This document shows positions 1 to 5,334 of a stretch of 5,334 bases of DNA, piece after piece. The position numbers and the translations under genes are program-made. The stretch is from contig JAJYAW010000232.1 in the NCBI GenBank assembly GCA_021779335.1, positions 1 through 5,334 on the forward strand, written 5' to 3'. The stretch is from Myxococcales bacterium (GTDB taxonomy: Bacteria > Myxococcota > Myxococcia > Myxococcales > Anaeromyxobacteraceae). Within the stretch, counting starts at the first letter, position 1, and every line of letters starts with the position of its first letter. A model generated the notes under the pieces. The model was not told where the DNA came from. It saw nothing but the letters and a program-made list of their open reading frames with translations, and did no database searches.

Positions 1-21
1 CCATCCTCGCTGCGCTGCGGG
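1..21 (-). repeat. Copy 1 of a 21-bp repeat flanking the IS in inverted orientation
   Basis: Read on the minus strand this is CCCGCAGCGCAGCGAGGA followed by TGG. It matches 1730-1750 on the plus strand at 20 of 21 positions; the only difference is T versus C near the end. It abuts the hairpin at 17-37. The window edge cuts off whatever lies further left, so the repeat may extend beyond it. Confidence 0.75.
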
Positions 22-85
22 GGAGTACCTCCCCCGCGCCCCCTGTGGCGCACCTCGCGCGGACGGCTCCGCCGCCCCGCGAGGC
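1..85. other. Palindrome-rich non-coding flank left of the IS
   Basis: No credible gene is present. The stretch holds a perfect hairpin at 17-37: 9-bp arms GCGGGGGAG and CTCCCCCGC around the loop TAC. A second palindrome has arms at 53-59 (CCTCGCG) and 78-84 (CGCGAGG). With one A/C mismatch it extends outward to 48-51 paired with 86-89, touching the IS end. Bases 1-21 are an inverted copy of 1730-1750. The hairpins could end transcription or be parts of dispersed intergenic repeats. No T-run follows them on either strand, so a Rho-independent terminator is not supported. Confidence 0.6.
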
Positions 86-111
86 GCGCTGGAGATCGGG
101 GCCGCTGCGAC
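86..111 (+). repeat. Left terminal inverted repeat of the IS
   Basis: These 26 bp begin GCGCTGGAGATCG and are matched in inverted orientation by 1619-1647. The outer 13 bp are identical and the inner part is similar (GGGCCGCTGCG here, GGGCCGCCGCG at the other end). This end lies just beyond the transposase stop codon. It is the presumed transposase binding and cleavage site. Confidence 0.8.
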
Positions 112-123
112 GGGGCGTTGGCG

Positions 124-1602
124 CTACGACCGGGCGGCGGCGCTCCACGTCCCGTAGCGGAAGAGCTTCAGGAGGTTGTGGGTGGCGCAGACGAAGTCCC
201 ATTCCGCCCCGACCTTCTCGAGGCCGCGCAGGGAGAAGTGCCTGAATCCCCTGGCCTGCTTGATGAGGCCGAAGACCGGCTCGACGATGGCCTTGCGTCG
301 GGCGTAGGTCACCGTGCCGGCAACGGTCTTGAGCTTGGCGGCCATGACCTCCCGTGCCAGCTGCGCCGGGGTCGGGCTGCACCCTGCGGGCACCTCAGCC
401 GGTTTGCGCCCGGTAGCGAGGTAGGCGTCCACGCCGCGAACGGCGAGCGCCTCGGCGTTCTCGCGGGAGAAGTAGCCGGTGTCGGCCGTGGCGACCGCCG
501 GGGCGTGGCCGCAGTTGGCGATGACGCGGTCGATCATCGGGACGAGGTGTTCCGAATCGGTCGGTTGGTTGGTCACCGCCGAGGCCACGATGACCTGGCA
601 CTCGGCGTCCACCGCGGCCTGGGCGTTGTAGCCCTGCAGGAACTCGCCGCCCTTCACCATGATGCGGCTGTCGGGGTCGGTGAAGTTGCGCTGCGCCCCT
701 GGCTTCGGCGTGCCATCAGGGTTGTTCGCCACGCGGTGGCGCGGCAGGTCCCCGCCGGCACCGCCGCCCGGTCCGCCCTCGCTGTCGTCGTGGTGCTTCC
801 TGGCCTCGGCTTCCGCCTTGGCCGCCCGGGTGGCCGCGCGCTGGCGCTCGGCCCCGCTCACGGTCTCATCGGCGGCGCGCTCGCGTTGCCCCTGGGCCTG
901 CTCGCGCAGCGCCTCGGCCCGGGCCTCGCGGGCCTCCTGCTCCAGCGCCGCCTTGGCCTCCTGGATTCGCGCCAGCCGGGACTCGCGCCGCTGCAGCTCC
1001 GCCGGCAGGTCCTCTGCGTCCTGCCCCGGCCCGTATCGCCCATCCTCTTGCGCGTCGGCAGCGTCGGCCCGCGCCATGAGCGCCTTCACCTCGGACTGGA
1101 GCCGCTGCTCCTCCGCCAGCATCCGCTTGTGGCTCATCGCCTTGTGCTTGCTCGCGGCCGCCTTCACCTTGGTCCCGTCGAACGCCACGTGCCCCAGCTT
1201 CACCAGCCCCGCCTTCTGGCACAGCCGCAGCGCCTGCACGAACAGCCGCCCCAGCGCCGCACGGTGCTGCAGCCGGAACTCGTTCAGCGTCGTGAAGTGC
1301 GGGTGCTCCCCGCCCGCGATGACCCGGAACGCCACGTCCTCGTAGGTCGCCCGCGCCAGCCGCCGCGACGAGAACACCCCCACGCTGTACCCGTACACCA
1401 GCAGCGCCACCATCATCGCCGGCGGGTACGGCCGCTCCCCGCGCCCGTCCTTCTCCTGGATGGCGTCCTCGATCTCCGACAGGTCCAGCGCCTGCGCCAC
1501 CTCCAGGACGAAGTAGGCCAGGTGCCCTTCCGGCAGCCACTCCATCGGTGACGGCGGCAGCAGGAACGCCTGCGTCGGTGACCACGGCCGGTAGTGCTTC
1601 AT
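124..1602 (-). CDS. IS1182-family DDE transposase
   Basis: This 492-residue protein should catalyse cut-and-paste movement of the surrounding element by binding its inverted repeats. Residues 1-135 match the N-terminal region typical of IS1182-type transposases (DUF772-like): LLPPSPMEWLPEGHLAYFVL, then YGYSVGVFSSRRL, YEDVAFRVIAGG and LCQKAGLVKLG. The catalytic DDE residues appear to be D142 (VAFDGTKVKA), D374 (ATADTGYFSRENAEA) and E441 (RRKAIVEPVFGLIK). A conserved TDPDSRIM segment lies near residues 308-315. Between the first two acidic residues, about 155-270 is a charged Ala/Glu/Arg/Gln-rich stretch likely to form a coiled coil. There is no internal stop or frameshift, and the C-terminal EPVFGLIKQARGFRHF block is present, so the gene looks intact. 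The ATG at 1602 has only a weak ribosome-binding site (CGGGTC just before it), as is common in transposase genes. The family call is from motif recognition. Confidence 0.93.
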   Translation of the reverse strand: MKHYRPWSPTQAFLLPPSPMEWLPEGHLAYFVLEVAQALDLSEIEDAIQEKDGRGERPYPPAMMVALLVYGYSVGVFSSRRLARATYEDVAFRVIAGGEHPHFTTLNEFRLQHRAALGRLFVQALRLCQKAGLVKLGHVAFDGTKVKAAASKHKAMSHKRMLAEEQRLQSEVKALMARADAADAQEDGRYGPGQDAEDLPAELQRRESRLARIQEAKAALEQEAREARAEALREQAQGQRERAADETVSGAERQRAATRAAKAEAEARKHHDDSEGGPGGGAGGDLPRHRVANNPDGTPKPGAQRNFTDPDSRIMVKGGEFLQGYNAQAAVDAECQVIVASAVTNQPTDSEHLVPMIDRVIANCGHAPAVATADTGYFSRENAEALAVRGVDAYLATGRKPAEVPAGCSPTPAQLAREVMAAKLKTVAGTVTYARRKAIVEPVFGLIKQARGFRHFSLRGLEKVGAEWDFVCATHNLLKLFRYGTWSAAARS

Positions 1603-1618
1603 GACCCGAGTGGATCAC

Positions 1619-1647
1619 GCCGCGGCGGCCCTGTCGATCTCCAGCGC
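1619..1647 (-). repeat. Right terminal inverted repeat of the IS
   Basis: These 29 bp, read on the minus strand, begin GCGCTGGAGATCG like the left end. Three bases (ACA) absent from the left end follow, then GGGCCGCCGCGGC. The inverted match runs over essentially the whole repeat, so this is the other IS terminus. The transposase ATG lies 16 bp inside it, so any promoter for the transposase must lie in or outside this repeat. I see no clear -35/-10 pair. Confidence 0.8.
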
Positions 1648-1716
1648 CGCACGATCCCGACCGCACCTCGCAGCTCCGGCGAACCGTCGCACCGGGACAG
1701 GCTCGACCCCTTCGCT

Positions 1717-1760
1717 TGGCCTCCGGCCGCCCGCAGCGCAGCGAGGACGGGCGGAGGCCA
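1717..1760. repeat. Large imperfect palindrome downstream of phoU (REP-like)
   Basis: The left arm TGGCCTCCG (1717-1725) and the inner CCCG (1730-1733) pair with the right arm, CGGG plus CGGAGGCCA (ending at 1760). Four unpaired bases (GCCG) bulge on the left, and the loop contains AGCGCAGCGAGGA. It lies about 50 bp past the phoU stop. It could act as a transcript-end or mRNA-stabilising structure. It also has the look of a repetitive extragenic palindrome, because its loop sequence recurs at 1-21. Confidence 0.6.
1730..1750 (+). repeat. Copy 2 of the 21-bp repeat, in the loop of a large hairpin
   Basis: It reads CCCGCAGCGCAGCGAGGA followed by CGG on the plus strand, 20 of 21 identical to the reverse complement of 1-21. 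Here it fills the inner part of the hairpin at 1717-1760. A near-exact copy on the other side of the IS suggests a dispersed intergenic element, not chance. Confidence 0.75.
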
Positions 1761-1781
1761 TCAACGCCCTACGGGCTCCTA

Positions 1782-1809
1782 GCCGGCGGCGCGGCGCGGG
1801 GGCGCCGGC
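1782..1809 (-). terminator. Possible terminator hairpin right after phoU
   Basis: A 7-bp perfect GC stem (GCCGGCG at 1782-1788, CGCCGGC at 1803-1809) with a 14-base G/C-only loop begins directly after the phoU TAG stop. No T-run follows in the direction of transcription (the minus strand continues TAGGAGCCCG), so it is not a classical intrinsic terminator. In such GC-rich genomes U-less hairpins are common at gene ends. The call rests on position and stem strength only. Confidence 0.35.
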
Positions 1810-2493
1810 CTACTCGTCGGCGCGGCTCTTGGGGTGGCGCACGTCGGTGCCGCGCACCATGAAGATGACCATCTCCGCCAGGTTGGTGGCGTGGTCGCCG
1901 AAGCGCTCCAGGTGCTTGGCCACGAACATGAGCGAGGTGGCGCGCCGGATGGAGCGCGGGTCCTCCATCATCAGGCCCAGCAGCTCGTTGAAGATCTTGA
2001 GGTAGAGGGCGTCCAGGTGGTCGTCGCCGCGCAGCACCTCCTCCGCCTCCCCGGCGTCGCCGGTCACGAAGGCGTCCAGGGCGCGCTTGAGCTGCGCCTG
2101 GGAGAGCTCGGCCAGCTTGACGAGGTCGTGCAGGGGCCGGAGCGCGGGCGCCTGGGCCAGGTCGGCGGCCCGCTCGGAGATGTTGACGGCCAGGTCGCCC
2201 ATCCGCTCCAGGTCGGTCACGATCTTGAGCGACGTGGTGATGAAGCGCAGGTCGCTCGCCGCCGGCTGGCGCAGCGCCAGGATGCGCCGGCAGGCCTGGT
2301 CGATGGCCACCTCCATCCGGTTGACCGCCCGGTCGCGCACCTTGACCTGCTCGGCCAGGCTGGCGTCGCGCTCCACCACAGCGCGCACGCTCCCGGCGAT
2401 GGCGGCCTCCACCAGCCCGCCCATCTCCAGCAGCTGCTCGCGCAGCTGGGAGAGCTCCGCCTCGTAGGCCTTGTCGGTGTGGGTCTTCGCCAT
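1810..2493 (-). CDS. phoU: PhoU, phosphate signalling / Pst regulator
   Basis: A 227-residue cytoplasmic protein of the usual PhoU length. In the known family, PhoU connects the PstSCAB transporter to the PhoR sensor kinase and restrains the Pho response, and uptake, when phosphate is plentiful. It is all-helical with two homologous halves, each carrying a metal-binding E-R-x-G-D motif. Both are present: LERMGD (E96, D100) within DLRFITTSLKIVTDLERMGD, and LERFGDHATNLAE (E196, D200). The chosen ATG at 2493 gives the typical N-terminus (YEAELSQLREQLLEMGGLVE, residues 10-29). It lies 29 bp after the pstB stop, so phoU is very probably co-transcribed with pstCAB. The spacer contains a run of seven C on the coding strand and no good Shine-Dalgarno sequence (only CTGGA some 10 bases upstream). 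Translation may therefore be weak or depend on pstB. The gene looks intact. Confidence 0.95.
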   Translation of the reverse strand: MAKTHTDKAYEAELSQLREQLLEMGGLVEAAIAGSVRAVVERDASLAEQVKVRDRAVNRMEVAIDQACRRILALRQPAASDLRFITTSLKIVTDLERMGDLAVNISERAADLAQAPALRPLHDLVKLAELSQAQLKRALDAFVTGDAGEAEEVLRGDDHLDALYLKIFNELLGLMMEDPRSIRRATSLMFVAKHLERFGDHATNLAEMVIFMVRGTDVRHPKSRADE

Positions 2494-2522
2494 GGGTGTG
2501 GTCCAGTCGCGGGGGGGCGAGC

Positions 2523-3292
<770 letters not shown>

Positions 3293-3296
<4 letters not shown>

Positions 3297-4141
3297 CGGG
3301 TTTCCCGTGGGAGTCCGCTGCGGGTGAGGAGGCGCGCCGCGATGTTCAGCGTGCCCACCAGGAGGAGGAGGACGAGCGCCGCGGTCCAGGCCTTCTGGTG
3401 CCAGTCCTCGTAAGGGCTGATGGCGTAGTTGAAGATCTGCACGGTGAGCGAGGCGGTGGGCTGGTCCGGCGAGAAGTTCCAGTACTGGTTGTTGAGGGCC
3501 GTGAAGAGCAGCGGGGCGGTCTCCCCGGCGGCGCGGGCCACCGCCAGCAGGACGGCCGTCACGATCCCGCCCAGGGCGGTGCGGAGGACGACGCGCAGCG
3601 AGGTCTTCCACTCCGGGACGCCGAGCGCCAGCGAGGCCTCCCGCAGCGCGCCCGGCACCAGCCGCACCAGCTCCTCGGTGGAGCGCGCCAGCCCCGGCAC
3701 CATGAGGAGGGCCAGCGCCACCGCGCCCGCCATGGCCGAGAAGCGCCTCATGGGGACCACGATGAGCCCGTAGGCCACGATGCCGATGACGATGGAGGGC
3801 ACCCCGGCCAGGACCTCGGAGCTGAAGCGGACGAAGCGCCCGAAGCGGCCGTCGCCGCGCTCGGCCAGGAACACGCCCGCGCCGATGCCGAAGGGCAGCC
3901 CCAGCAGGCAGGCCAGCCCCACGATGTAGAGCGTCCCCACCAGCGCGTTGCCGATGCCGCCGCCCGGCTCGCCGACCGGGGTGGGCAGGCTGGTGAAGAA
4001 GGTCCAGGAGAGCCCGGCCGCGCCGTTGGAGACCACCAGCCAGAGGAGCGACGCGAGCGGGACGAGCGCCACCAGCACGGCGGCGCCGCCCAGGACGGTC
4101 ACGGCCCCGTTCACCGCCCGCCGCCGCGTCAGCCGCCTCAC
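3293..4141 (-). CDS. pstA: PstA, phosphate ABC transporter permease
   Basis: A 282-residue inner-membrane protein that pairs with PstC to form the phosphate channel. Hydrophobic segments are visible near residues 13-36, 66-93, 108-132, 134-152, 189-205 and 254-272, six as expected. The cytoplasmic EAA loop that docks on PstB is E168-A-S-LAL-G174, followed by VPEWKTSLRVVLR. Other family-like segments are GIGNALVGTLYIVG, LAGVPSIVIGIVAYG, ARAAGETAPLLFTALN and the C-terminal QIFNYAISPYEDWHQKAWTAALVL. The start is GTG at 4141, chosen because it overlaps the pstC stop as GTGA, has a strong Shine-Dalgarno sequence five bases upstream and gives the usual PstA length. The open frame continues upstream only as a shadow of pstC. 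The stop overlaps the pstB start. No ATG alternative exists near this position. Confidence 0.95.
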
Positions 4142-5139
4142 CGGCCCCTCCCCGGGCTGGCCGCCCCGACGCCGTGGACCAGGAGGAGGGCCAGCGCGTT
4201 GAGCACGATGCTCAGCCCGAACAGGACCAGGGCCAGGCCGGCCAGCGCCGCCACGTGGGTCGCCGAGACCGCCTCGGCGAACTCGTTGGCGATGATGGCG
4301 GGGAGGGAGTAGCCGGGCGCGAAGAGCGAGGCCCGGATGGTGGGCGAGTTCCCGATGACCATGGTCACCGCCATGGTCTCGCCGAGCGCCCGCCCCAGGC
4401 CGAGGAGCGCGGCGCCGGCGATGCCGCTGCGGGCGTAGGGCAGGACCGTCATGCGGATGGCCTCCCAGCGCGTCGCGCCCAGCGCCAGCACCCCCTCGCG
4501 GAGCGGGATGGGGACGGTCTTCAGCACCTCGATGGTGACGGAGGCGATGGTGGGCAGGATCATGACGGCCAGGATGAGCCCGGCCGCCAGGTAGCCGAGC
4601 CCGATGCGCGGCCCCTGGAAGAGCGGCAGGAAGCCCAGCCACCGGGCCAGCGCGGGCTCCGCCGAGTCGCGCAGCCAGGGGACCAGCACGAACAGCCCCC
4701 ACAGGCCGTAGACCACGCTCGGGATGGCCGCCAGCGTCTCGATGAGGAAGGAGACGACCGGGCGGAGGCGCGCCGGCGCCACCTCCACCATGAACAGCGC
4801 CAGGGCCACCGAGACCGGCAGGGCGACGGCGATGGCCACCGCGCTCGTCACCAGCGTCCCGTAGACGAAGGGGAGCGCCCCGAAGGACGACTGGACCGGG
4901 TCCCAGTCCTGGCCGACCAGGAAGCCGAGCAGCGAGCCGCCGCCGGCGGCGAGCGGCCGGGAGAGGCCGTAGAGCGACAGGACGATCACGCCCGCCACCA
5001 CGAGCACCGCGCCGCCCAGGGTGGTGAGCCCGGCCGCCCAGAGCCGATCGCCCACGTTGCGCGGGCGCCGCGCCAGCGGCGGGGCCGGCGGCGGGACCTC
5101 GGTGGGCGGCGCCTGGACGGTCTCGGCGGGTGATGTCAC
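4138..5139 (-). CDS. pstC: PstC, phosphate ABC transporter permease
   Basis: A 333-residue inner-membrane subunit of the high-affinity phosphate importer and partner of PstA. After a Pro/Ala-rich N-terminal tail (about 1-30) there are six likely membrane helices, near 36-58, 93-117, 128-155, 182-204, 239-262 and 297-323. The EAA loop contacting PstB is E215-G-V-LAL-G221, followed by ATRWEAIRMTVLP. Family-typical stretches are IETLAAIPSVVYGLWGLFVLVPWL, split here as residues 133-156, then GLILAVMILPTIASV, LGLGRALGETMAVTMVIGNS and the C-terminal LVLFGLSIVLNAL. The start is GTG at 5139, preceded by AGGAAGGA with about 10 bases of spacing. It is the first gene of the operon in this window, directly after a PHO-box-like promoter. 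The pstS gene that often precedes it is not found in the 195 bp upstream. Confidence 0.96.
   Translation of the reverse strand: MTSPAETVQAPPTEVPPPAPPLARRPRNVGDRLWAAGLTTLGGAVLVVAGVIVLSLYGLSRPLAAGGGSLLGFLVGQDWDPVQSSFGALPFVYGTLVTSAVAIAVALPVSVALALFMVEVAPARLRPVVSFLIETLAAIPSVVYGLWGLFVLVPWLRDSAEPALARWLGFLPLFQGPRIGLGYLAAGLILAVMILPTIASVTIEVLKTVPIPLREGVLALGATRWEAIRMTVLPYARSGIAGAALLGLGRALGETMAVTMVIGNSPTIRASLFAPGYSLPAIIANEFAEAVSATHVAALAGLALVLFGLSIVLNALALLLVHGVGAASPGRGR
4147..4151 (-). promoter_or_regulatory. Ribosome-binding site deciding the pstA GTG start
   Basis: On the minus strand the pstC 3' end contains GGGGAGGGG; its GGAGG core is five bases before the GTG at 4141. This spacing, together with the GTGA overlap with the pstC stop, supports the GTG as the true pstA start. 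Confidence 0.7.
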
Positions 5140-5149
5140 GTGCGCGGAA

Positions 5150-5157
5150 TCCTTCCT
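5150..5157 (-). promoter_or_regulatory. Ribosome-binding site of pstC
   Basis: The minus strand carries AGGAAGGA, about 10 bases before the GTG at 5139. It is the only strong purine-rich site in the leader and fixes the GTG as the pstC start. Confidence 0.7.
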
Positions 5158-5182
5158 GGCGGGCTGCGGCCCGGTCGGCCGC

Positions 5183-5188
5183 CTTATA
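5183..5188 (-). promoter_or_regulatory. -10-like element of the pst promoter
   Basis: The minus strand has TATAAG inside CTATAAGG, matching TATAAT at five of six positions; it is one of the few AT-rich patches in the region. It lies 11 bp downstream of the PHO-box-like repeat (10 bp if read as CTATAA), about the distance seen in enterobacterial Pho promoters, where the PHO box takes the place of a -35. Transcription would then start near 5175, giving a leader of roughly 35-40 bases before pstC. Confidence 0.6.
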
Positions 5189-5199
5189 GGCCCCGGCGC

Positions 5200-5217
5200 G
5201 TGACGGTCCGGTGACGG
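5200..5217 (-). promoter_or_regulatory. PHO-box-like PhoB binding site upstream of pstC
   Basis: On the minus strand there are two identical heptamers CCGTCAC separated by CGGA, an 11-bp period. The established E. coli PHO box has the same layout: CTGTCAT, a 4-bp A/T-rich spacer, CTGTCAT. The heptamers agree at five of seven positions (C-GTCA-); the spacer is GC-rich here, in keeping with the genome. A third, weaker unit TCGCTAC follows in phase at 5222-5228 with an identical CGGA spacer. Orientation, position before a -10-like hexamer and location ahead of pstC all support phosphate-starvation control by a PhoB-type regulator. No regulator gene is in the window. Confidence 0.72.
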
Positions 5218-5221
5218 TCCG

Positions 5222-5228
5222 GTAGCGA
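5222..5228 (-). promoter_or_regulatory. Degenerate third PHO half-site
   Basis: The minus strand has TCGCTAC, matching CCGTCAC at four of seven positions. It lies exactly 11 bp upstream of the first full unit, with the same CGGA spacer between them. It could extend the binding site for a second PhoB dimer, or be a decayed remnant. Confidence 0.35.
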
Positions 5229-5249
5229 TTCGGGGGGGTCGTCACGTCA

Positions 5250-5290
5250 TCCCGGTCCGGGAGGCGCCACCAGGCCCCTGGCGGGGCGCC
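5250..5290. repeat. Two adjacent palindromes upstream of the pst promoter
   Basis: One palindrome is TCCCGGTCCGGGA (5250-5262), 6-bp arms around one base. The next has an outer stem GGCGCC (5263-5268 with 5285-5290) and an inner stem CCAGG (5270-5274) with CCTGG (5277-5281), with one unpaired base on one side and three on the other. They may mark the 3' end of an upstream gene outside the window or be intergenic repeats. No T-run follows either strand, and no coding region is evident in 5140-5334. Confidence 0.45.
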
Positions 5291-5334
5291 GGGGCGCGGG
5301 GGCCCCGAACCGGAGGGGGGGCGGACCGGGCGCG

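Larger units (their letters stand above)
86..1647 (-). mobile_element. IS1182-family insertion sequence, apparently complete
   Basis: A 1562-bp element made of one transposase gene enclosed by terminal inverted repeats. The left end (86-111) and the right end read inward on the minus strand (1647-1619) share a perfect outer 13 bp, GCGCTGGAGATCG. The right end then has three extra bases (ACA), after which both continue with GGGCCGC and a GCG core with two substitutions. The transposase stop codon is 12 bp inside the left repeat, and its ATG is 16 bp inside the right one. This compact design and total length fit the IS1182 family. No convincing target-site duplication is visible: the immediate flanks (GAGGC on the left, CGCAC on the right) do not match, so the outermost base of each end is uncertain by a few nucleotides. 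The element lies downstream of phoU, reads in the same direction, and interrupts no gene visible here. Confidence 0.85.

Noticed and set aside
45..245. A 66-codon plus-strand open frame at the left edge
   Set aside because: It runs through a palindrome and the IS terminus into the antisense of the transposase, is very Arg-rich, and has no ribosome-binding site or recognisable domain.
118..1551. A 477-codon open frame on the plus strand opposite the transposase gene
   Set aside because: It is an antisense shadow. The minus frame has clear DDE transposase motifs, while this frame gives Arg/Leu/His/Gly-rich low-complexity protein with no recognisable domain, as expected opposite a GC-rich gene.
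1594..2005. Small plus-strand open frames over the IS right end and the phoU 3' end
   Set aside because: They are Arg/Ser/Pro-rich, lack motifs, and overlap the IS inverted repeat and the convincing phoU gene.
2511..2517. Run of seven G (C on the coding strand) between pstB and phoU, considered as a phase-variation tract
   Set aside because: It lies in the intergenic spacer, not in a reading frame, and a similar run occurs at 5232-5238. Both fit the general base bias.
4174..5133. Long plus-strand open frame opposite pstC (319 codons), and a similar one opposite pstA (3398-4312)
   Set aside because: Both are rich in Asp, Glu, Gln, His and Arg without hydrophobic core or motifs, and they mirror the codon pattern of the real membrane-protein genes on the other strand.
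4142..5245. N-terminal extension of the pstA frame up to 5245, which would give a 650-residue protein
   Set aside because: The extension overlaps all of pstC in another frame and is Arg/Gly/Pro-rich without motifs. The GTG at 4141 has a good ribosome-binding site and gives a normal-length PstA.

Overview
The window is very GC-rich, with third codon positions almost all G or C and GTG used beside ATG as a start. The proteins and codon use look most like a myxobacterium-type (Myxococcota, e.g. Anaeromyxobacter-like) genome. That placement is an inference from composition and protein character, not a database match.

The right two thirds (about 1810-5217) is a Pho-regulon phosphate-uptake operon, transcribed leftwards on the minus strand. 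Its order is pstC (5139-4138), pstA (4141-3293), pstB (3296-2523) and phoU (2493-1810). pstC/pstA overlap by the four bases GTGA and pstA/pstB by the four bases ATGA, so translation of the three transporter genes is probably coupled. phoU follows after 29 bases. PstC and PstA form the membrane channel, PstB is the ATPase that powers it, and PhoU links transporter state to the PhoR/PhoB phosphate response. The periplasmic binding protein gene pstS is not next to pstC in this window.

Upstream of pstC (5140-5334) is a non-coding control region. It holds a direct repeat of CCGTCAC with an 11-bp period (5200-5217, minus strand), laid out like the enterobacterial PHO box. A TATAAG -10-like hexamer follows at 5183-5188, and a good ribosome-binding site lies before the pstC GTG. 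Hairpin-forming GC palindromes lie further upstream (5250-5290).

The left third (86-1647) is an apparently intact IS1182-family insertion sequence. One 492-residue DDE transposase gene (1602-124, minus strand) is bounded by long imperfect terminal inverted repeats (86-111 and 1619-1647). It lies just downstream of phoU in the same direction. The short non-coding stretches beside it (1-85 and 1648-1809) are full of palindromes and share a 21-bp sequence in inverted orientation (1-21 and 1730-1750, 20 of 21 identical), which suggests a dispersed intergenic repeat.

I found no RNA genes, CRISPR array or clearly novel protein system. The most informative items are the PHO-box-like promoter, the resolved IS ends, and the repeat pair flanking the IS.
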